Positions 1-8,346 are shown, counted from the first letter of the stretch. The stretch is 64,000 nt of DNA from Enterobacter genomosp. O (GCF_001022965.1 NZ_LECZ01000026.1:124001-188000); one strand, 5' to 3'. Program-made: numbers and translations. The notes: a model not told the origin generated them from the sequence alone.

Positions 1-1379
1 CCATGTCGCTGGTCGGCACCTCCTTCAGCAAGCGCAGCGGGATGGTCGACTGGAACGCGTCCGGATACATGATGCGCGAGCACGTGGTCAGCGAACTGTG
101 GGCCTCCCTGAACCTGACCGGATATTTCTCGGTGAACACCCAGACGATGGCCGCCTCGGACGGCACGTACCGCGCCAACTACGGGGCAAACGTCAGCCTG
201 CCGTGGAATATCGGTTCGGTCTGGTACTCCCACGAGCAGCTCTCCAGCGGCAAGTTCCTTGATATCTATGAAAACAAAGGCAACACGTGGGGCGCATCGT
301 TCAGCCTGCCGTCGTTTGGCCTGCCTTCCGCCGGGAACCTGAGCCTGATGCGGCAGGAAGACGACGTATACCGCTATAAACGCTATCAAATTGACTACTC
401 CCAGGGGCTGTACGCCGGTCGTTACGGCACGGCGCGCCTGCGGGTGGGCATGTCGCGCAATAAGTACGAAGGGTACTACGAAGAGAAAGACCGCTATGTG
501 ATGCTCGATTTTGCCATCCCGCTGGGTAACACCGTCTCCGTGGGCGTGTCGCATAACCGCGATACCGGCACGGCGCTCAACGTCAGCGCCAGCCGCCAGT
601 TCGAAGGGGATTACCTGAAGTCGGTCACCGCCAACGTTTCAAGAGCCTTCAGCAGCAACCAGGATCGCACGGTGAGCGGCGGCGGCAGCGTGAGCTTCGA
701 CACGCCGTGGAACAGCAACATCCTCAGCGTGCAGAGCGGCACCAGCAAAGGCTGGAACTCCACGCTAACCAGCGACGGCAGCGTCGGCTGGTCAAAAGAG
801 GCGATTGCGGCGGGTAAAGGGACCGACAGCGCAGGGGTGATTGTCAGCACCGGACTGAAGTCCGACGAGTCGCTCACGCTGAAGCTGAACGGCCGCACGG
901 AGCGCATCAAGGGCGATAAAACCTGGCTGTCGTTGCCGGCCTATCAGGCCTATGACCTGGAGGTGATGAACAGCGAAACCGGCACCGAAAGCTATGACAT
1001 CGGCGCGAATGCCCGTCGGCATATCACGGTCTACCCGGGTAACACGGTGGTGATGAAGCCGCAGGTGAAAAAAATCGTCACCCTGTTTGGTCGCCTTGTC
1101 GATGCCAGCGGCAACCCGGTGAGCGCCACGCAAATCAAAAACCACGTCGGGCTGACCCGCACGGAAAACGACGGTCGCTTCGTGATTGACGTGGACAAGA
1201 ATAATCCGGTGCTCAGCATTGCCACGCCGGACGACAGCGTCTGCGAAGTGCGTCTGGATATCGAGTCCAACCGCGGCGCGCTGTGGCTTGGGGACATCTC
1301 CTGCGATAAGGGCGATTTCGTCTGGCAGGAAGCAAAAGGAACGCGGGAACGTGAAGATGAAAAAGATATTCGCTCTTAA
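1..1379 (+). CDS. Outer-membrane usher of an alpha-type (ECP/CS1-like) pilus, C-terminal part
   Basis: The gene enters from the left edge, so only about 458 residues of an usher normally near 840 are seen. It would form the outer-membrane pore through which pilin subunits are exported and assembled. The visible part is a run of alternating polar and aromatic beta strands, as in an usher barrel, followed by a C-terminal globular part. The product ends in a domain with paired cysteines (VCEVRLDI and ISCDKGDF), as in the CooC/EcpC C-terminal region. The order usher, tip adhesin, EcpE-like chaperone matches the end of the ecp operon of E. coli. The stop overlaps the next gene by 23 bp, so the two are translationally coupled. 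The subfamily assignment rests mainly on the downstream chaperone; whether this is a true EcpC or another alpha-fimbrial usher cannot be settled from the fragment. Confidence 0.8.
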   Translation, partial: MSLVGTSFSKRSGMVDWNASGYMMREHVVSELWASLNLTGYFSVNTQTMAASDGTYRANYGANVSLPWNIGSVWYSHEQLSSGKFLDIYENKGNTWGASFSLPSFGLPSAGNLSLMRQEDDVYRYKRYQIDYSQGLYAGRYGTARLRVGMSRNKYEGYYEEKDRYVMLDFAIPLGNTVSVGVSHNRDTGTALNVSASRQFEGDYLKSVTANVSRAFSSNQDRTVSGGGSVSFDTPWNSNILSVQSGTSKGWNSTLTSDGSVGWSKEAIAAGKGTDSAGVIVSTGLKSDESLTLKLNGRTERIKGDKTWLSLPAYQAYDLEVMNSETGTESYDIGANARRHITVYPGNTVVMKPQVKKIVTLFGRLVDASGNPVSATQIKNHVGLTRTENDGRFVIDVDKNNPVLSIATPDDSVCEVRLDIESNRGALWLGDISCDKGDFVWQEAKGTREREDEKDIRS

Positions 1380-2955
1380 TCTGCTGCTGATAAGCGCGGC
1401 TGCGCAGGCGCAGCAGATGCCCTATTTTGCGATCAACAACCCGGACAACAACGGGACGGGAAACACGGCGGCGCTGTTTAGCCTGAACAGCACCTCAACC
1501 GCGTTTTTACACGGATCGCGCGAGTGGCCGACCCTGAGCGCCAAAACCAACAACGGGATTGCCAGCTACATTCCGGACAACAGCTTTAACGGCCCTGCGG
1601 GCAGCGCGCTGACCATTAACTTCAGCGTCACCGGCTCCAGCGCCTCGCCGTTCTTTAAGGGCACCGCGTGCTCTTCAAGCTGCGGCACCACGGGCTATAC
1701 CGCGGCGACAAGCTATACCGACACCGCTATGGTGGTGAAACCGCCGATCGTCGAACCCGGCACCTCCTATGGCCGCTGGGTGCTGGGGGATCCGTTCTTT
1801 AACTATCTGCTCAATGCGGCTCCCGGCAACGAGGTGACGATTACCTCCACGCCGCAGATCACCTCTATCAATAAGGTGACTACCACCAACACGCTGCACA
1901 AGGTGGGGACGTTGACCATGACCAACTCGCGGGCGCTGGATCTGGGGATAGACCCGATCAGCGGCGAGGTCACGATTGTGGATGGTTCGACCGGGGCGAC
2001 CTGCACCAAATACACCCGCAATACGGTGTCGGGCGTGCTCTGTTCGCTGCTGGAATATACCTTCGTCGGCGAAGATATCACCGGCTATAACCCGGGCCTG
2101 GCGCTGACGTCATCCCGCGTTAACGGCGTGCTGCAGTCGCACATGAGCGGCGGAACGGGTCTGGCGGCGGAAATCACCTTCGACGAGAGCAACTGGTACA
2201 GCATCTCCGGCGGTATTTTGAGTGATACCCGCGTGCTGGCGAATACCTTCCTCGCCGCGCCGCAAAAAAACGGCGGTAAGGCCAACCTTAAAATCTTTTT
2301 ACCGAAGGCGCTGATTTTGAGCGTGGCGCAGGCGGGGGATGGCAGCAACATTGGCAATATCGTCAGCCTGTGCCTGACGCCGGGCAACAGTTCGCTGGCG
2401 GCGGATTTCTGCTTCCAGCCGGGCGGGGGGCTGGTCATTAACCCTATCCAGCCAGGACTGGCGATTGTGCCGGATAGCCCGGACTATACCCTCGACCCTA
2501 ACGGCCTTGGCGGCTCCGGAAAAGGGACAATTGGCGAGGCGCCGATTGAGATCCCCTACACCATTACCTACAGCGGCGCGCAGAAAGACGCGGCGATTGC
2601 GGTAACGGTGAAGGTCACCGGGCCGACGCAGAGCCTGAACGGCGTGGACTACTGCGCCTTTAGCGGCAACGGCTTCACCGTGCCGATCCCCGGCAACGTG
2701 CTGGTGGGCAAAAGCCAAACGCTGAAGGCGCATAACTGCAAGGGAGAAGCGCTTTCCATTCCCGCGCCCGCCACCCATGCGGAAGAGTGGGACAAAATAA
2801 GCTCCGGCGTGACGGACATGTGGCTGTGGAAAACGCCGCTGGTGCTGCAGTTTGTGATGAATAACCCGGTATCGAAAACGACCTATGACGGTAATAACTG
2901 GTTTGGCGAAGTGACGGCCCAGGGTCGAATTGATGTCAGCGCTTCCTGGAATTAA
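1357..2955 (+). CDS. EcpD-like minor pilin / tip adhesin of the alpha-type pilus
   Basis: A 532-residue secreted protein, probably the tip subunit of the pilus. I chose the ATG at 1357 because it is followed by a clean signal peptide (MKKIFALNLLLISAAAQA, then QQ). The frame is open further upstream, but that part overlaps the usher and looks like a shadow. The long N-terminal region is rich in Asn, Ser, Thr and Gly, with cysteine pairs near residues 97 and 101, typical of a receptor-binding domain. The last third carries alpha-fimbrial features: VKVTGPTQSLNGVDYCAF and the near-terminal NNWFGEVTAQGRIDVSASW, which recall the end of E. coli EcpD. The N-terminal half looks quite unlike E. coli EcpD, so receptor specificity may differ. 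Gene order supports the call. Confidence 0.75.
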   Translation: MKKIFALNLLLISAAAQAQQMPYFAINNPDNNGTGNTAALFSLNSTSTAFLHGSREWPTLSAKTNNGIASYIPDNSFNGPAGSALTINFSVTGSSASPFFKGTACSSSCGTTGYTAATSYTDTAMVVKPPIVEPGTSYGRWVLGDPFFNYLLNAAPGNEVTITSTPQITSINKVTTTNTLHKVGTLTMTNSRALDLGIDPISGEVTIVDGSTGATCTKYTRNTVSGVLCSLLEYTFVGEDITGYNPGLALTSSRVNGVLQSHMSGGTGLAAEITFDESNWYSISGGILSDTRVLANTFLAAPQKNGGKANLKIFLPKALILSVAQAGDGSNIGNIVSLCLTPGNSSLAADFCFQPGGGLVINPIQPGLAIVPDSPDYTLDPNGLGGSGKGTIGEAPIEIPYTITYSGAQKDAAIAVTVKVTGPTQSLNGVDYCAFSGNGFTVPIPGNVLVGKSQTLKAHNCKGEALSIPAPATHAEEWDKISSGVTDMWLWKTPLVLQFVMNNPVSKTTYDGNNWFGEVTAQGRIDVSASWN

Positions 2956-2958
2956 ACG

Positions 2959-3615
2959 ATGATGACTGGAAAATTCCTGGCTATTTTCGCAATAAATTGC
3001 TTCATTTCCGCAAGCGCAAATGCTTTAATTATTGAAAGTCTAAATATTGATTTTCTACCCGAAAAAGAAGTTGTTTTTCAGCCAATAAAAAACGATACCA
3101 GCGTTCGACAGAATTATACTGTTTCGCTTATTCAGGTCGATGTTCCTAAAGAGCACGGGAAAGAGACTGAAATAAAAGACGGCGAGGTGATGTTCTCACC
3201 TAAACAGTTAACGCTGGAGAGCGGCGAGCAGGCCGGTTTTAAGTTTTATTACACCGGCCCGCACGACAGCAAAGAGCGCTATTATCGCGTTAAATTCACA
3301 GAGACGCCGCTCCAGGCGCGGGTTGTGATGAGCAAAGGCCAACGCATCCAGTCGGATGTGGTGGTTTCGCTTGAGGCTATTTTAATTGTCCGCCCATGGA
3401 CAAGACATTTTGATTATGCGTTTAGCAACGGGGTGGTGAGTAATACCGGTAATACCTGGTTTAAATATGTCTCTTCACAGGGATGTAGCTCACAATATAA
3501 CGATTCAAAATATCTTCCGCCGGGTCAACGGCTGGAAATAGATAATTACGCGCAGCCAGCAAGGCGGATGATTATTTATGGAAATAAAATCATTCCGCTT
3601 TCGAGCTGCCCGTAA
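2959..3615 (+). CDS. EcpE-like periplasmic pilus chaperone
   Basis: A 218-residue periplasmic chaperone that would hold pilin subunits before delivery to the usher. It starts 3 bp after the adhesin stop at the first of two adjacent ATG codons, and residues 1-22 form a signal peptide ending at SANA. Family features include GEVMFSPKQLTLESGEQ, the strand FKFYYTGPHDSKERYYRV and VVSNTGNTWFK, all close to my memory of E. coli EcpE. Two cysteines near the C-terminus (GCSS and LSSCP) also fit. In the ecp operon EcpE is the second chaperone and lies after the adhesin, exactly as here. The base composition is lower in GC than the adhesin gene before it. Confidence 0.85.
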   Translation: MMTGKFLAIFAINCFISASANALIIESLNIDFLPEKEVVFQPIKNDTSVRQNYTVSLIQVDVPKEHGKETEIKDGEVMFSPKQLTLESGEQAGFKFYYTGPHDSKERYYRVKFTETPLQARVVMSKGQRIQSDVVVSLEAILIVRPWTRHFDYAFSNGVVSNTGNTWFKYVSSQGCSSQYNDSKYLPPGQRLEIDNYAQPARRMIIYGNKIIPLSSCP

Positions 3616-3687
3616 CAACCGCTTTCCTTCATAAAAGGAAATTAACCTTTGGCGCAAGCTGAAGATTTACAACTACAGGAGAATAAA

Positions 3688-3882
3688 ATGAAAGCGATTT
3701 CATTCGTAGAAGCGAAAGACATTATCGGTGGTGCATTAAACCCGTTTGCTGGCCTCGTTAAGGGCGCACAGCTGGGTTACGACACCGGTGCAAGCATCAT
3801 GGGCATGGTAGGTGGTGTGGTTGGCGGAATTCTGGGGGGCGCGATGGGCTTCCTGGGTGCGCTGGTTGGCAGCTACAACTAA
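3688..3882 (+). CDS. Double-glycine-leader glycine-zipper peptide 1 (candidate Cdz-like bacteriocin subunit)
   Basis: A 64-residue peptide. The frame is open upstream, but the ATG at 3688 has a good AGGAG ribosome site 7-8 bases before it and gives a 15-residue leader, MKAISFVEAKDIIGG, ending in the double glycine that C39 peptidases cut. The predicted 49-residue mature peptide starts ALNPFAGLVKGAQLGYD and ends in a hydrophobic glycine-zipper core with G at repeated four-residue spacing (GGVVGGILGGAMGFLG). The next gene encodes a paralogue, and a C39-domain exporter and an HlyD-type adaptor follow. This matches class II microcins and, more closely, the two-peptide contact-dependent Cdz bacteriocin of Caulobacter. 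Toxic activity is inferred; a secreted adhesive or amyloid-forming peptide is the main alternative. Confidence 0.75.
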   Translation: MKAISFVEAKDIIGGALNPFAGLVKGAQLGYDTGASIMGMVGGVVGGILGGAMGFLGALVGSYN

Positions 3883-3905
3883 TTCAGATTAACAGGAAGA
3901 CAATC

Positions 3906-4091
3906 ATGCAAGTTATCGATTTCAAAAAAGCACAGGCCATCATCGGTGGTTGGGATCCGTTTGCTGCTGCCATTCAGGGTGCGAGCGCGGGCTATAACGC
4001 GGGCAGCCAGATGTTAGGCGCGCTGGGCGGCACCATCGGCGGCGTGTTTGGCCTGGTGGGCGGCTTCATCGGCGGCTTCTTCAGCGCATAA
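3906..4091 (+). CDS. Double-glycine-leader glycine-zipper peptide 2 (candidate Cdz-like bacteriocin subunit)
   Basis: A 61-residue paralogue of the preceding peptide. The leader is again 15 residues (MQVIDFKKAQAIIGG), with IIGG at the cut site in both. The predicted 46-residue mature peptide begins WDPFAAAIQGASAGYN and ends in a glycine-zipper stretch (GALGGTIGGVFGLVGGF). The two mature peptides share a PFA motif near the N-terminus, a GA..GY..G motif and the spaced glycines, as expected of a two-component pore or paired surface aggregate. The ribosome site is AGGAAG, 8 bases before the ATG. The gene starts 23 bp after peptide 1 and is followed within 20 bp by a terminator hairpin, so both peptides probably come from one abundant short transcript. 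Confidence 0.75.
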   Translation: MQVIDFKKAQAIIGGWDPFAAAIQGASAGYNAGSQMLGALGGTIGGVFGLVGGFIGGFFSA

Positions 4092-4110
4092 GTTCTTGAC
4101 CTATGCACCT

Positions 4111-4138
4111 ATGGCCCGCATTGCCGGGCCATTTTTTT
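4111..4138 (+). terminator. Intrinsic terminator after the two peptide genes
   Basis: A perfect 8-bp stem, ATGGCCCG (4111-4118) with CGGGCCAT (4125-4132), a 6-base loop and a T run at 4132-4138. It lies between the peptide genes and the exporter, so it should limit read-through and give far more peptide than exporter mRNA. Confidence 0.8.
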
Positions 4139-4157
4139 ATTTCAGCCACGGATAATT

Positions 4158-6254
4158 ATGTTTTCGCTTTTTCAGTATAAAAAAAAGGGTAAGACACCCG
4201 TTATTCGCCAGCATGAATTTACCGAATGTGGGCTGGCCTGCCTGGCGATGGTGCTGGGGCACTATGAACACCATGTCTCCGTCAGCCAGCTGCGCAGGGA
4301 GCTTTCGGTCTCTGCCGACGCGGGAACCTCGATGGCGGAATTAATGACCCTCGCCAGCGATAAAAATATGACGGGCCGGGTGCTAAAGGGCGAAATCACT
4401 GAAATTGAAAGTGCCGAACTGCCGCTCATCGCCTTCTGGCGCGGCAATCACTTCGTGGTTATCGTGAAGGTCGACGGCCGCAGCGTGACGGTCCACGACC
4501 CGGCCAGCGGCGTGCGTCGCTACAGCCTCAAGGAGGCGCAAAAACTCTTTTCCGGCTACGTGCTGGAACTCAAGCCAACGCCGCGCTTCGACAAAAAATC
4601 GCCTGACGATACGCTCACGCTGGGCCGGCTGGCCAATAAATCCCCAAGCCTGTTCCAGCGGCAGGTGCTGCTGTTTGTACTCTCGATTTTTACCCTCATC
4701 ACCATGCTGGCCAGCCCCACCTACGTGCAGCTGATCATGGACGAGGCCATCTCGCGAAACGACAACGATCTGGTGATTTTACTCACCGCGATTTTCGCCA
4801 TCGTCTTTATTTTTGAAGTCATTGGTAAGTTCCTCAAGCAGATACTTGAGATCCTGATGCGCAACATTGCCTATGACGACCTCAGCCAGTCGGTACGCCG
4901 CTATATGCTGCGCACCCAGACCGGCTGGTTCCGCAGCCGCCCGCCGGGCATCGTGCTGGCGATAGAAAAATCACTCCACGCCTGCGCGGAGTTCATCAGC
5001 AACGGCTATGTGCAGATCCTCTTTTCCAGCCTGATCGCTTTCACCAGCCTGCTGTTTATGCTGCTGTATAACGTGAAAATCGCCGTGCTGACGATGCTGC
5101 TGATGGGGGTGTTTTTCCTGATCCGCTTTTCGCTGATTGGCCCTTACCAGCGCGCGGTGGATGACTCCATCGAGCGCACCGCGAAGTATGAATCGCTGCT
5201 GGTGGAGACGCAGAAGGGGATCATCACCCTGAAGGCCAACAACATGGAGCAGGCCCGGGACGCGGTGATGGACAAATCCCAGCGCGAACACATTGCCGGG
5301 CTGATGCGCAAAGAGCGCCTGCTGGCCCGCTTTGACGTCGCCTCACTGCTGGTGATCAACGCCGAGCAGCTGCTGGTGGTCTGCTTCGGCGCGTGGCTTA
5401 TTCTGGAAGGGCAGATGAGCATCGGGATGCTCTACGCCTACATAAGCTACAAACGCTATTTTTCCGATGCGATGGTGCAGGTGGCGCAAAAGCTGCTGGA
5501 TAAAAATGCGCTGAAAGGGCCGCTGGATCGCGTTGGCGACCTGCTGTTTGCCCCCTCCGAAGCCAGCCAGTTCGGCCGGAAGATTGTGACCTCACCCGTC
5601 AGTCTGGAATTTGAGGATGTCTCTTTTGCCTATCCGGGACGCGAGGCGACGCTTCAGCACATCAACATGACGCTGAAGCAGGGAGAAGAGGCGGTGATTG
5701 TCGGCCAGAGCGGTTCCGGGAAAACCACGCTGCTGCGCCTGATCTCCGGGATGTTGCTCTCCACCTCGGGCAGCTTGCGGATCAATGCGATCCCCATTAC
5801 CGAGTGCGATCTCTCCTCGCTGCGCCAGCATATTCGTATCGTGCACGCGGACGATATTCTCTTTACCGGCTCAATCCTGGATAACCTCTCCTGTTTTGAT
5901 AGCGCTCCGGACAAAGAGCGGGTGATTGCCGCCTGCCGTCTGGCGGAGATCGACCACGTTGTGGCGCGTCTGCCGCACGGCTATGAAACGGAGCTGCTGC
6001 CGGGGAACACCTTTTTCTCCGCCGGTGAGATGCAGCGTCTGGTACTGGCGCGCGCCCTGTACAGCCAGCCGAAGCTGCTGCTGTGCGATGAAGTCACGGC
6101 AAACCTCGATAAAACCACCGCGCAGAAGGTGCTGGCGAACCTGCGTGGTCTGGGAATTGGCCTGGTGTTTGTCACCCACTCGCCGGAGGTGGTCGGCTGC
6201 CACGGACGGCTCTACACCATGGAAAACGGCACGCTGCGGGAGAGTGAGCAATGA
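4158..6254 (+). CDS. Peptidase-C39-containing ABC exporter (CvaB/CdzA-like)
   Basis: A 698-residue inner-membrane exporter that should cut the IIGG leaders and pump the peptides out. The N-terminal C39 peptidase domain (about 1-140) has the catalytic cysteine at C24 in FTECGLACLAM, with H98 in GNHFVVI and D114 in VHDPASG completing the triad. A membrane domain spans about 160-440. The ATPase has Walker A GQSGSGKT at 515-522, the signature SAGEMQR at 621-627 and Walker B LLLCDE at 640-645. The Q-loop glutamine seems replaced by histidine (H563, IVHADDILFTG), and the signature is SAGE rather than SGGQ. The stop overlaps the next gene by ATGA. The substrates are inferred from adjacency to the two leader peptides. 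Confidence 0.9.
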   Translation: MFSLFQYKKKGKTPVIRQHEFTECGLACLAMVLGHYEHHVSVSQLRRELSVSADAGTSMAELMTLASDKNMTGRVLKGEITEIESAELPLIAFWRGNHFVVIVKVDGRSVTVHDPASGVRRYSLKEAQKLFSGYVLELKPTPRFDKKSPDDTLTLGRLANKSPSLFQRQVLLFVLSIFTLITMLASPTYVQLIMDEAISRNDNDLVILLTAIFAIVFIFEVIGKFLKQILEILMRNIAYDDLSQSVRRYMLRTQTGWFRSRPPGIVLAIEKSLHACAEFISNGYVQILFSSLIAFTSLLFMLLYNVKIAVLTMLLMGVFFLIRFSLIGPYQRAVDDSIERTAKYESLLVETQKGIITLKANNMEQARDAVMDKSQREHIAGLMRKERLLARFDVASLLVINAEQLLVVCFGAWLILEGQMSIGMLYAYISYKRYFSDAMVQVAQKLLDKNALKGPLDRVGDLLFAPSEASQFGRKIVTSPVSLEFEDVSFAYPGREATLQHINMTLKQGEEAVIVGQSGSGKTTLLRLISGMLLSTSGSLRINAIPITECDLSSLRQHIRIVHADDILFTGSILDNLSCFDSAPDKERVIAACRLAEIDHVVARLPHGYETELLPGNTFFSAGEMQRLVLARALYSQPKLLLCDEVTANLDKTTAQKVLANLRGLGIGLVFVTHSPEVVGCHGRLYTMENGTLRESEQ

Positions 6255-7000
6255 TGTTTCTCCCCCGTCTCTACGCCCGACTTTGCGCCCGGCAGGCCGG
6301 ACGCACCCTGCTGGCAGGCCGGATAACGCAAAACTACAGCCAGTTTATGCGCTGCCCGGAGGCCGACGTCCCGGCCGATTTTCTGCGGCAGAACGCCCGT
6401 GAGATGAGCGGCTTTAACTTCGTGGAGCAGATCTTCCCGCCCGCGCTGTGGCGGCGCAACGTGCGCTTCGATCTCCATGCCCGCGTGGCGGAATTCACCC
6501 GCGAGCAGGATTTCTATTCCCGGCCTCGCACCCTGCTGCTGGGCATGCGCTGGGCCGGGTTTGGCCTGATCGCGGATGCGCTGCTCGCCACCGCGCCAGA
6601 AGACGTGCGCTTTCAGTTTGTCACCCGCCAGCCTGCGCTGCACAAGCTGATGGCCGCTCACGAAGGGCGGCGTGCAGGGGGATTTTTCGCGCCGCATCGG
6701 CTGGTGACCGTGCTGCTGATGGATGAACGCCTCCCGGATGCGCCGCTGTTCATGACCCAGGCGGGCGACCAGAAGGCGTGGTTAACGGATGTCTCGACGC
6801 GTTTTTTAACGCGCTACGGATACGCGGTTCGCACGCTGGTGCCCACCTGTTCGCTGCACGCGGCGGAGTTTGGGTTAGAGAGCCAGACGTATGCGCCAGC
6901 GGACTACCGCCAGGCCGCCACCGCCACGCTGAATGCGCTGCGTAAAACCCCCACGCTCTGGAGTGCATGGGACGATCTTTCAGTGATTTATCATGGATGA
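6251..7000 (+). CDS. Unrecognised 249-aa protein of the peptide-export operon
   Basis: I do not recognise the family. The gene starts in a 4-bp ATGA overlap with the exporter and ends 6 bp before the HlyD-type gene, so it belongs to the operon. The protein is rich in arginine and aromatics (PPALWRRNVRFDLHARVAEF, LLLGMRWAGFGLIADALL) and has no signal peptide or clear membrane helix, so it is probably cytoplasmic. It could be an immunity factor, a tailoring or quality-control enzyme for the peptides, or an export accessory. The known Cdz immunity protein is a membrane protein, so a match there is doubtful. Two copies of GGCAGGCCGGA (6291-6301 and 6313-6323) near the 5' end resemble REP-type sequence and may have been captured into the coding region. 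Confidence 0.7.
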   Translation: MMFLPRLYARLCARQAGRTLLAGRITQNYSQFMRCPEADVPADFLRQNAREMSGFNFVEQIFPPALWRRNVRFDLHARVAEFTREQDFYSRPRTLLLGMRWAGFGLIADALLATAPEDVRFQFVTRQPALHKLMAAHEGRRAGGFFAPHRLVTVLLMDERLPDAPLFMTQAGDQKAWLTDVSTRFLTRYGYAVRTLVPTCSLHAAEFGLESQTYAPADYRQAATATLNALRKTPTLWSAWDDLSVIYHG

Positions 7001-7006
7001 CATGTC

Positions 7007-8257
7007 GTGAAATTAAAAAACCGAAACCGACAACGTCGGGCGCTAATCCCGCACCATTTTTCAAAGAGCTACGAGATCAACGCCCCGCGCCTGAAAGGCG
7101 TGCTGACGCTGTTTATCTCCTTTTTCCTCTGCCTGCTGGTCTTTTCCATCGTCTTTAATTTTTCGGAGACCACGCTGGCGCGCGGCGTGCTGATCCCGGC
7201 CCAGGGCGATGTGGAAGTCCGCGCCAGAGAGTCCGGCACCATCGTTGACTTCGCGGTGCGTCCGGGCCAGTACGTGAAAGAGAATGACCCGCTTTTTACC
7301 GTTTCGCAGGACTACGGCGGCAAGCAAGGGTCGGTGGTACAGTTCGACCGCCAGCAGATGGAGGCGGAGAAAAAGCGTAGCGAGCAGCGCATTCAGGCCA
7401 TTGATGATTCTATTGCGTCCTACCGCAAAAACCTGGCGCAGCAGCTGGATCTTACCGACCGACAGATAGCGGTTTCCCGCGATAAGGTGAAAAAGCTGCG
7501 CGCGCTGCTTAAAAACAACACCGACACGTACGAGGCGTGGAAATCGGTATCGGGCAAAGGCTATGTCTCAAAGGTGGATCTCGATAAAAGCCACAACGAC
7601 GTGCTTAACGCCCAGCTTAATCTGACCCTGGAGGAGAGCACCATCCTTGACCTCGAGGCGCGCAAAACCAGCCTCACCGACAGCACCCAGTCGCAAATCG
7701 ACTCCCTGAGCGAGGAGCAGCTGTACGTGAAGAACCGGATCAGTGAAATTGACCGTAACCTCTCCAGCCGGGGCAGCTCAACCATGGCGATGCTGGCTCC
7801 TGCCGACGGCTACGTGGTGGCGATCAACTTTCCGCCGGGCCGGGCCATTACGCAAAACAGCGAAGTGGTGGTGGTGATCCGTAAAAATACCGCCGCCTCG
7901 ATGGAGGGGTATCTCTATGTGCCCGCCACGGGCGTGGGCCGGGTGGCAAAAGGGGATAAGGTGAAGCTGCGCTTTGACTCCTGGCCGGTGGATAAATATG
8001 GCTCGGTAGAAGCAACCCTGTCTGATTTCTATGAGGTGAACATCGATGCCCATTCGGCGCTCATCCCGCTGCAGGAGGGGCAGAACTACTACCTTGCTAA
8101 AGTGCGGGTGCCTTCCTGGTTTACCGACCCGGACAAGAAAAAGCGTCTGCTGATGGGTGGGATGACGGTTAACGCCGATATCGTTATCGATCGTAAGCCG
8201 CTCATCAACCTGCTTATCGCGCCGCTGGAGCGGGTGCGCAAGCGGTTTATCGATTGA
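7007..8257 (+). CDS. HlyD/CvaA-family membrane fusion protein of the peptide exporter
   Basis: A 416-residue periplasmic adaptor linking the C39 exporter to an outer-membrane channel (probably TolC, encoded elsewhere). I used the GTG at 7007; the ATG at 7002 runs straight into a stop. No strong ribosome site is seen, which suggests coupling to the gene 6 bp upstream. Features in order: a short cytoplasmic tail, one membrane helix (about 31-50), a first lipoyl-like half (GDVEVRARESGTIVDFAVRP), a coiled-coil hairpin (about 105-245), a second lipoyl half (MLAPADGYVVAINFPPG) and a beta-barrel end. The ABC exporter plus adaptor completes a type I secretion pair. No TolC homologue is in the window. 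Confidence 0.9.
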   Translation: MKLKNRNRQRRALIPHHFSKSYEINAPRLKGVLTLFISFFLCLLVFSIVFNFSETTLARGVLIPAQGDVEVRARESGTIVDFAVRPGQYVKENDPLFTVSQDYGGKQGSVVQFDRQQMEAEKKRSEQRIQAIDDSIASYRKNLAQQLDLTDRQIAVSRDKVKKLRALLKNNTDTYEAWKSVSGKGYVSKVDLDKSHNDVLNAQLNLTLEESTILDLEARKTSLTDSTQSQIDSLSEEQLYVKNRISEIDRNLSSRGSSTMAMLAPADGYVVAINFPPGRAITQNSEVVVVIRKNTAASMEGYLYVPATGVGRVAKGDKVKLRFDSWPVDKYGSVEATLSDFYEVNIDAHSALIPLQEGQNYYLAKVRVPSWFTDPDKKKRLLMGGMTVNADIVIDRKPLINLLIAPLERVRKRFID

Positions 8258-8308
8258 CCCGATTTCATCGGTTATTGCCCTTTCACCCACATTGCTAAGC
8301 GGGGCAGC

Positions 8309-8346
8309 GGGCTATCCTCCTTATCACACCAACCGGAGGATAGCCC
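8309..8346 (+). promoter_or_regulatory. Perfect 12-bp inverted repeat covering the ribosome site of the MBL-fold gene
   Basis: GGGCTATCCTCC (8309-8320) and GGAGGATAGCCC (8335-8346) are exact reverse complements with a 14-base spacer. The right arm contains the ribosome site GGAGG and ends directly before the ATG at 8347. As RNA it would hide the ribosome site; as DNA it could be an operator. See findings. Confidence 0.75.
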
